This document shows, in pieces, positions 14,123 through 19,570 of a stretch of 19,570 nt of DNA. This stretch comes from an uncultured Bacteroidales bacterium (GTDB lineage Bacteria > Bacteroidota > Bacteroidia > Bacteroidales > Paludibacteraceae). The stretch covers positions 1-19,570 of the forward strand of contig CAKZZM010000208.1 of assembly GCA_937885465.1 (NCBI GenBank), given 5' to 3'. The position numbers and the translations under genes were made by a program. Each line of letters opens with the position of its first letter. The stretch's first letter is position 1. The notes under the pieces are model-generated. The model had not been told where the DNA came from and did not search any database. It was given only the letters and a program-made list of their open reading frames with translations.

Positions 14123-14142
14123 ATCAGCCAAAATTGGCTGAT
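14123..14142. repeat. AGCC/GGCT-family inverted repeat
   Basis: ATCAGCCAA (14123-14131) pairs perfectly with TTGGCTGAT (14134-14142). It lies 17 bp upstream of the small gene's ATG. Compared with 1011-1030 (ATGAGCCAA/TTGGCTCAT), the third base pair is C-G here and G-C there. Confidence 0.7.
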
Positions 14143-14156
14143 GTGTTTGTTTTTTG

Positions 14157-14178
14157 ATCAGCCACAGGTTGAGCTGAT
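14157..14178. repeat. AGCC/GGCT-family inverted repeat, imperfect
   Basis: ATCAGC (14157-14162) pairs with GCTGAT (14173-14178) around an interior that is only partly complementary. It is followed by GCATTCTT, the same linker word that follows the repeats at 1011-1030 and precedes 1040-1055. Confidence 0.55.
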
Positions 14179-14212
14179 GCATTCTTAGGTGGGGCGGATA
14201 TGATTCTTTTTG

Positions 14213-14232
14213 GTGAGCCGAAATCGGCTCAT
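14213..14232. repeat. AGCC/GGCT-family inverted repeat
   Basis: TGAGCCGA (14214-14221) pairs with TCGGCTCA (14224-14231), with a possible G-U closing pair at 14213/14232. Relative to the other copies the stem carries a paired A-T to G-C change. It is preceded by ATTCTTTTT and followed by GCATTA. Confidence 0.7.
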
Positions 14233-14423
14233 GCATTAATGCTATTTTGGATGCCTGTCGGCAGGGGGCTCGAGGACGGTCGGGCTTGTATTCGGGGACG
14301 GATAGCAGGTAGTGAGGGTATGGTATGTGCACGGTATGCCTTCGGTGTGAGTAGCACTATCATACGGCTATCCTACGGTTATCTATCGGTTATTCTATGG
14401 AGTTTCTTGCTGAAATACGGGTG

Positions 14424-14455
14424 CAAAGGTAGTGCTTTTGGGGGATATATGCAAG
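14424..14455 (-). promoter_or_regulatory. Predicted promoter of the small gene at 13680-14105
   Basis: Read on the minus strand, -7 box TACCTTTG (14424-14431) lies 20 bp from -33 box CTTG (14452-14455). The -7 box is identical to those predicted for the 14618 gene and ppdK. Transcription would start near 14417, giving a leader of about 310 nt with three hairpins. Confidence 0.65.
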
Positions 14456-14504
14456 AGGGTTTGCGAAGTTTTTTTGCATAATTCGGTGAATTTTGCGGGA
14501 TATT

Positions 14505-14536
14505 GTTGGAGATGTGCGGGAAAAGTCGTACCTTTG
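14505..14536 (+). promoter_or_regulatory. Predicted promoter of the exonuclease-RecQ-UvrD gene
   Basis: A -33 box GTTG (14505-14508) and a -7 box TACCTTTG (14529-14536) are 20 bp apart. The start codon at 14618 follows after about 80 bp. The -33 box of the divergent minus-strand promoter is about 50 bp away, so the two could share a regulator. Confidence 0.65.
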
Positions 14537-14617
14537 CGGTGTGAAGTGGTGTAATGTAGTACTTATTATTACATTTTTCTTTTAACGTTTCATGGGTTTT
14601 ATATATGGCAGGCGGTT

Positions 14618-17600
14618 ATGATTGCGTTTATTGATACAGAAGTCGGCGTACAGAGCCAGAAGGTGCAGGACTATGGTGCTGTGCTGGAAGACGGGGCAGT
14701 GATGCATACGCACTCAGCTATGGAGTTCAATGCTTTTGTGTCGAAATGTGATACGCTTTGCGGGCATAACATCGTAAATCATGACTTAAAATATCTCAAT
14801 CTGCAAGGCAGTTATACTATCATTGACACACTGCCCCTTTCACCGCTTTTATTCCCTTGCAAGCCATATCACAAATTACTAAAGGATGACAAACTTCAAG
14901 TTGATGAAGTGAATAATCCTGCTAATGACAGCAAGAAAGCTCGCGACTTGTTTTATGACGAGGTGACTGCATGGTATGAACTTTCGTCAAGGAAACAGGA
15001 AATTTTCATACGGTTGCTGAGAGGGATAAAAGAGTTTGACGGCTTTTTGAAACAGATAAAACACGAGTCGGCAACATTTGCGGAATTGCCAACCGCCCAA
15101 CTCATTTTTACTGAATACAAAGGAAAAATCTGTGAGCATGCGAATATAGCTGCGGTGATAAAGTATTATCCTGTAGAACTTGCGTACGCATTGGCAGTGA
15201 TAGGTGCCGATGACCTCTATTCCATTACGCCTGCGTGGGTGTTGCGCAACTATCCTAAGATTAACAATGTAATGTCTTTCATTTGCAATACGCCATGCGG
15301 AGAGTGTGAGTATTGCAAACGGCGACTTGATGCACACAACGGACTTAGGGAGTTCTTCGGTTACGACAGTTTCCGGTTGTTCGATGGTGAGCCAATGCAA
15401 CAAAAGGCAGTGGAAGCAGCCATTCGCGGAGAGTCGTTGCTGACTATTTTCCCGACGGGTGGCGGCAAGAGTCTCACTTTTCAATTTCCTGCCCTGATTG
15501 CAGGGCGTAATATACACGGACTGACGGTGGTTATTTCACCTCTGCAAAGTCTGATGAAAGACCAAGTGGATAACCTTTCAGCCCGTGGGATAAGCGATGT
15601 GGTGACTATCAATGGTCTGCTTGACCCCATTGAGCGTGCCACTGCTATAGAACAAGTGGCAGACGGCACAGCCAATCTGCTATATATAGCTCCAGAGATG
15701 TTGCGCAGCAAAACCATAGAACGCTTTCTAATGGGGCGTAATGTAGTGCGTTTCGTCATAGATGAAGCGCATTGTTTTTCAGTATGGGGGCAGGATTTCC
15801 GAACTGATTACCTGTATATAGGTGATTTTATTCGTCAGTTGCAAGAGAAGAAGCAAATGGCAAAACCCATAGCCGTGTCGTGTTTTACGGCAACTGCCAA
15901 ACAGAAGGTTGTGAGCGATATATGCGATTATTTCAAGCAGAAGTTAGGATTAGAGTTGACGGTGTTTGCTGCCAATGCTGAGCGGAAGAATCTGCGCTAT
16001 TCGGTGCTACATGCTGAGACAGCTGATGAGAAATACACTTTGCTTCGGAATCTTATTCTTGCCAGACAATGCCCTGTTATAGTATATGTTGCGCGTACAC
16101 GCCGTACTTGTGAGTTGGCAGAACGATTGACTCGTGACGGTATAAACGCGTTGCCGTTCAACGGTAAGATGGAGAGTCAGGAAAAGGTTGCAAACCAAAA
16201 TGCCTTCATGAGCGGCGATACACAGGTCATTGTTGCCACTTCTGCCTTCGGCATGGGAGTGGATAAGAAGGATGTGGGGTTGGTTGTGCACTACGACATC
16301 AGCGACTCACTTGAGAACTACATACAAGAAGCAGGCCGTGCCGGTCGTGACCCTGAGATGCAGGCAGACTGTTATGTGTTGTTTGATGACAGCGACCTTG
16401 ACAAGCATTTTGTATTGCTCAATCAGACAAAGCTGTCTATTAGCGAGATACAGCAAGTATGGAAAGCCATTAAAGATCTGACGGCAAAACGAGAGAAAGT
16501 AAGTTGTTCGCCGTTGGAGATTGCTCGTCAGGCAGGTTGGAGTGAAGAACATACCAATGAGATTGAAACGCGCGTAAAGAGTGCTGTTACCGCATTGGAG
16601 CAGGCTGGCTTTATCACTCGTGGCAACAACTCTCCGCGTGTCTTTGCTACGGGTATCAATGTGCGCTCAATGGATGAAGCCCGGCAGCGGTTGATCGCCT
16701 CACGTTTGTTTGACGATGTTACACGTGAGCAAGCAGCACGAATCATCCATTCACTTTTCAGCAGCAAAGCGACACCAGGCGGCAGAGGAGCCGAGGCAGA
16801 TAGCCGCATCGACTATCTTGCCGACATACTCGGAATGACAAAAGAGACAGTGGTGCGTAGCGTGAACCTCATGCGGCAAGAAGGCATCCTCGCTGATACG
16901 CGTGATATGCAAGCTTTTATTGACCATGCTAACATTTCAAGAGGAATAGAAGATACATTGCGTATAGAACGCTTTCTATTAGAAAGGATAAGTGCAGAGG
17001 CTACTATATACAACTACAAACAACTCAATGCCGATGCGCAAGAAGCAGGGAATAAACGCTGTACAGTAAAACAATTACATTCATTGCTGCATTTCCTGCT
17101 TATCAAGGGTTACATCCGCAAAGAGGAGCATACTGCTTCACAAAACGTTCGCTTGCGGCTGCAAGTGGACAAGGAAACGGCGATGGCACGATTTGAGAAG
17201 AGAGTTGAATTATGCAGGTTTGTCGTAAAGTGCTTGACGTTAAACGAAGCAGACAAACTAATAACATTCTCCATCGTTGATTGGCTTAACAGGTTCAATT
17301 CGGAGAGGAAAATGCTTGCGTTCGGCAATACGGAGAAAGCTTCAATAGAGGATATGGAAGAGGCTCTGCTATATGTAAGCAAGACAGGACTTTTGAAGAT
17401 TGAGGGCGGTTTTATGGTGATATATAACACTATGCAGTTACAGCGTCAAGTGGAGCGCACTCGTCGTTACGGCAAAGAACAATACAGATTGCTCGACGAG
17501 TTTTATCGCCAACGCATACAGCAGATACATATCGTGGGTGAGTTTGCCAATATGATGGTACGTGCCTACGATGCCGCTATACAGTTTGTAAGCGACTATT

Positions 17601-19285
17601 TTCTGATGGATTATCGTGAGTTTATCAACAAATATTTCAAAGGTGAACGCCGTGCACAAATCACGAAGAATATCACTCCTGCCAAGTATGAACAGATATT
17701 TGGTACGTTAAGTGAAAAACAGCGGCAAATCATTGACGACAAGCAGAGTAAATACATAGTAGTTGCTGCCGGTCCCGGTAGCGGAAAGACGCGTGTGTTA
17801 GTTCATAAATTAGCATCACTTCTGCTATTAGAAGATGTCAAACACGAGCAACTTCTGATGCTTACATTCTCCCGTGCTGCAGCTACAGAATTTAAGAAAC
17901 GCTTAATCGGACTCGTTGGCAATGCCGCACATTATGTAGATATAAAGACATTTCACTCCTATGCTTTTGATCTTATAGGTCGGCAAGGATCGTTGGAAGA
18001 GGCAGATAGTGTGGTTAGCCGCGCTGCTCAGATGATAGAAAACGGCGAGGTGGAGGAAAATAAGATTGCCAAAAGTGTTCTTGTCATTGACGAAGCGCAG
18101 GATATGAGTGCCGACGATTTTCGTTTGGTTGAGGCTCTGATGAAACGGAATGAAGAGATGCGTGTCATTGCTGTCGGTGATGATGACCAGAATATTTATG
18201 CATTCCGAGGAAGTAACTCGCAGCATCTTGCGTCGCTTATAAGAAACTATGGCGCCACTCTCTATGAGATGACGGAGAATTATCGTTCTGACAAGTCAGT
18301 TGTTGACTATGCTAACAGTTTCGTAGGACAACTGTGTAACAGAATGAAGCATAACCCTATAATGGCGGTTTCCAAGGAAGCCGGGCGTGTGGAAACTAAT
18401 GCAGAGGCGCAGGTGCTTTGTGACCAATTCTCCACATCGGGAACGACAGCTGTACTAACTATAACAAACGAACAAACATTGCAAGCGGCTTATTTGCTCA
18501 GGCGACAAGGCAAACATGTCCGTCTTCTGCAAAGTACTGACGGATTCCGTTTCGTCAATCTTGCAGAGGTGCGATATTTCTTGAAGCAAATAGGGCGAAG
18601 TGAGAATGCTGTAATCAGTGCTGAAGATTGGGCAGTGGCAAAGCGCCGCACGGAGCAGGTCTATGCCAACAGCAGTTGTATAGAAGTTATGCATCGTTTC
18701 TGGGCAGATTATGAGGCAACACACCGTACATTCTATCGTAGTGATCTAAATGAGTTTACATTAGAATCAAGCATCGAGGATTTTACTGCGACCGATGATA
18801 ACATGGTATTTGTAAGCACTATCCACAAGGCTAAAGGTCGCGAGTTCGATACGGTGCATCTGCTTGTCGGCGGCATAAGCCGTATGGATGCTGATATGAC
18901 TCGGGCTGTCTATGTCGGCATTACGCGTGCGCGTCATAATCTGCTTATTTATAGAGATGTCTCATTTCTTGAAAAGCAACCGTCAATAGTTGTGGCACTC
19001 TCTATGCACGATGTGCGGCTTGACTATTTCAAGAATAAGAAAGGAAAAGTGTTAACACTTCGCAGCGGAGATAAGATGAGGTATAGCAATGGCTATCTTC
19101 TCAATGAACGGGGAGATTATATCGTAAGTCTTTCCACTGCTATGCGTGAGCGGCTACAGGCTATGGAAAGTAACGGGTATGCCGTTTCAGATGCATCGGT
19201 TAGTTATGTACTTGCATGGCACCCGAAAGAGGAGCATGAGGAAGTGGCGGTGTGCTTGGCTAACCTAATTCTAATACAAATATAA
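14618..19285 (+). CDS. DEDD exonuclease / RecQ helicase / UvrD-type helicase fusion
   Basis: The product is 1555 residues long. Residues 1-120 look like a DnaQ-type 3'-5' exonuclease: FIDTE (D6, E8), GHNIVNHD (D56) and NPANDSKKARDLF (D104). A cysteine cluster CNTPCGECEYC (C223, C227, C230, C233) precedes the RecQ core: FPTGGGKS (278-285), DEAHCFSVWG (382-391), SCFTATAK (421-428) and QEAGRAGRD (570-578). A winged-helix-like part follows (about 615-680). The last third is an SF1A helicase: AAGPGSGKT (1050-1058), DEAQD (1158-1162), a GDDDQNIYAFRGS motif, a STIHKAKGREFD motif, and VGITRAR (1433-1439). The protein would unwind DNA with ATP and trim 3' ends in the cytosol, as expected for repair or for attack on invading DNA. 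Three ATPase-exonuclease parts in one chain are unusual. An ATG at 14605 is out of frame. It faces away from the minus-strand block. Bacteroidetes relatives are usually labelled only RecQ family. Confidence 0.93.
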   Translation: MIAFIDTEVGVQSQKVQDYGAVLEDGAVMHTHSAMEFNAFVSKCDTLCGHNIVNHDLKYLNLQGSYTIIDTLPLSPLLFPCKPYHKLLKDDKLQVDEVNNPANDSKKARDLFYDEVTAWYELSSRKQEIFIRLLRGIKEFDGFLKQIKHESATFAELPTAQLIFTEYKGKICEHANIAAVIKYYPVELAYALAVIGADDLYSITPAWVLRNYPKINNVMSFICNTPCGECEYCKRRLDAHNGLREFFGYDSFRLFDGEPMQQKAVEAAIRGESLLTIFPTGGGKSLTFQFPALIAGRNIHGLTVVISPLQSLMKDQVDNLSARGISDVVTINGLLDPIERATAIEQVADGTANLLYIAPEMLRSKTIERFLMGRNVVRFVIDEAHCFSVWGQDFRTDYLYIGDFIRQLQEKKQMAKPIAVSCFTATAKQKVVSDICDYFKQKLGLELTVFAANAERKNLRYSVLHAETADEKYTLLRNLILARQCPVIVYVARTRRTCELAERLTRDGINALPFNGKMESQEKVANQNAFMSGDTQVIVATSAFGMGVDKKDVGLVVHYDISDSLENYIQEAGRAGRDPEMQADCYVLFDDSDLDKHFVLLNQTKLSISEIQQVWKAIKDLTAKREKVSCSPLEIARQAGWSEEHTNEIETRVKSAVTALEQAGFITRGNNSPRVFATGINVRSMDEARQRLIASRLFDDVTREQAARIIHSLFSSKATPGGRGAEADSRIDYLADILGMTKETVVRSVNLMRQEGILADTRDMQAFIDHANISRGIEDTLRIERFLLERISAEATIYNYKQLNADAQEAGNKRCTVKQLHSLLHFLLIKGYIRKEEHTASQNVRLRLQVDKETAMARFEKRVELCRFVVKCLTLNEADKLITFSIVDWLNRFNSERKMLAFGNTEKASIEDMEEALLYVSKTGLLKIEGGFMVIYNTMQLQRQVERTRRYGKEQYRLLDEFYRQRIQQIHIVGEFANMMVRAYDAAIQFVSDYFLMDYREFINKYFKGERRAQITKNITPAKYEQIFGTLSEKQRQIIDDKQSKYIVVAAGPGSGKTRVLVHKLASLLLLEDVKHEQLLMLTFSRAAATEFKKRLIGLVGNAAHYVDIKTFHSYAFDLIGRQGSLEEADSVVSRAAQMIENGEVEENKIAKSVLVIDEAQDMSADDFRLVEALMKRNEEMRVIAVGDDDQNIYAFRGSNSQHLASLIRNYGATLYEMTENYRSDKSVVDYANSFVGQLCNRMKHNPIMAVSKEAGRVETNAEAQVLCDQFSTSGTTAVLTITNEQTLQAAYLLRRQGKHVRLLQSTDGFRFVNLAEVRYFLKQIGRSENAVISAEDWAVAKRRTEQVYANSSCIEVMHRFWADYEATHRTFYRSDLNEFTLESSIEDFTATDDNMVFVSTIHKAKGREFDTVHLLVGGISRMDADMTRAVYVGITRARHNLLIYRDVSFLEKQPSIVVALSMHDVRLDYFKNKKGKVLTLRSGDKMRYSNGYLLNERGDYIVSLSTAMRERLQAMESNGYAVSDASVSYVLAWHPKEEHEEVAVCLANLILIQI

Positions 19286-19346
19286 CGAAAAGTTGCAGAA
19301 AAATAATAATAACATAGATTATTGTATAAATATTTTGTCAAGTCTG

Positions 19347-19378
19347 TTTGTGTAAGCCATAAAAAAGTTGTACCTTTG
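19347..19378 (+). promoter_or_regulatory. Predicted promoter of ppdK
   Basis: A -33 box TTTG (19347-19350) and a -7 box TACCTTTG (19371-19378), 20 bp apart, match the Bacteroidetes consensus exactly. The start codon at 19498 is about 115 bp downstream. Confidence 0.78.
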
Positions 19379-19497
19379 TGTGGTATTTTGATAATGAAAT
19401 ATCCACAAATTTAACTAATGAGAACGAATAGCGACTCATAAAACCATATAAAAGAACGCAATATTACAACTATAATAAATCTATTAACAAACATCAA

Positions 19498-19570
19498 ATG
19501 GAACAGAAAAAACGCGTTTACACCTTCGGTAACGGTAAGGCCGAAGGGAATGCCCAGATGCGGGAGCAAC
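19498..19570 (+). CDS. ppdK: Pyruvate, phosphate dikinase, N-terminal end (partial)
   Basis: Only 24 codons are inside the window: MEQKKRVYTFGNGKAEGNAQ and then MREQ. The segment KRVYTFGNGKAEG is the usual start of Bacteroidetes PPDK, an enzyme of about 900 residues that interconverts pyruvate, ATP and phosphate with phosphoenolpyruvate, AMP and pyrophosphate. It is cytosolic and part of glycolysis/gluconeogenesis. With so few residues the assignment rests on this N-terminal signature alone. The gene has its own promoter, so it is independent of the helicase fusion gene ahead of it. Confidence 0.88.
   Translation, partial: MEQKKRVYTFGNGKAEGNAQMREQ

Larger units (their letters stand above)
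14106..14617. promoter_or_regulatory. Bidirectional regulatory region, 512 bp
   Basis: This gene-free stretch separates the small minus-strand gene (ATG 14105) from the exonuclease-RecQ-UvrD gene (ATG 14618). It holds three inverted repeats of the AGCC/GGCT family (14123-14142, 14157-14178, 14213-14232), a G-rich run near 14260-14330, and two back-to-back promoters (minus at 14424-14455, plus at 14505-14536). A plus-strand frame of 93 codons (14200-14481) crosses these elements and is not judged to be a gene. Confidence 0.7.

Noticed and set aside
14200..14481. Plus-strand frame of 93 codons upstream of the helicase fusion
   Set aside because: It crosses a hairpin of the repeat family and a predicted promoter, and its product has no recognisable pattern.
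19301..19323. Possible terminator after the RecQ fusion gene
   Set aside because: The stem AATAAT/ATTATT is short and A-T only, with no following T run.

Overview
The window comes from a member of the Bacteroidetes, probably the order Bacteroidales. The left edge holds the C-terminal end of a pyruvate:ferredoxin oxidoreductase (nifJ) and the right edge the first 24 codons of pyruvate, phosphate dikinase (ppdK). Four promoters fit the Bacteroidetes sigma pattern (a TTTG-like -33 box, 20 bp, then TAnnTTTG), and none resembles the enterobacterial type. Species cannot be fixed from the sequence.

Between these metabolic genes lies about 19 kb of accessory DNA that reads as a defence island. From left to right: nifJ end (1-416); an intergenic stretch with a 25-bp tandem repeat, small palindromes and a bidirectional terminator (417-612); two paralogous small basic proteins on the minus strand (613-936, 1194-1520) separated by a run of hairpins; a gene-free stretch with two minus-strand terminator candidates (1521-1986); then six minus-strand genes: an unknown 346-residue protein, a long Argonaute with an inactivated PIWI site, an SF1 (UPF1-like) helicase fused to a PIN nuclease, a 1279-residue sacsin/Hsp90-type ATPase, RloB and RloA. 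A third small paralogue follows (13680-14105, minus), then a bidirectional promoter region, then a 1555-residue plus-strand protein that joins a DEDD exonuclease, a RecQ helicase and a UvrD-type helicase.

The minus-strand genes form at least three functional modules. RloA/RloB (overlapping by 20 bp) is an ABC-type ATPase plus TOPRIM-like effector pair of the OLD/PARIS type. The GHKL ATPase and helicase-PIN (12 bp apart, both very AT-rich) look like a second two-gene system. The dead Argonaute and its downstream partner (24 bp apart, richer in GC) look like a third. Transcription could run through all of them from the promoter seen upstream of rloA, since I found no good promoter or terminator inside the block.

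The least explained material is (a) the Argonaute with a guide-binding MID domain but no catalytic residues, paired with a protein I do not recognise, (b) the sacsin-like ATPase / helicase-PIN pair, and (c) a family of about 20-nt inverted repeats with compensatory stem changes that occurs upstream of all three small-protein genes, in one case inside an apparent leader of about 300 nt.
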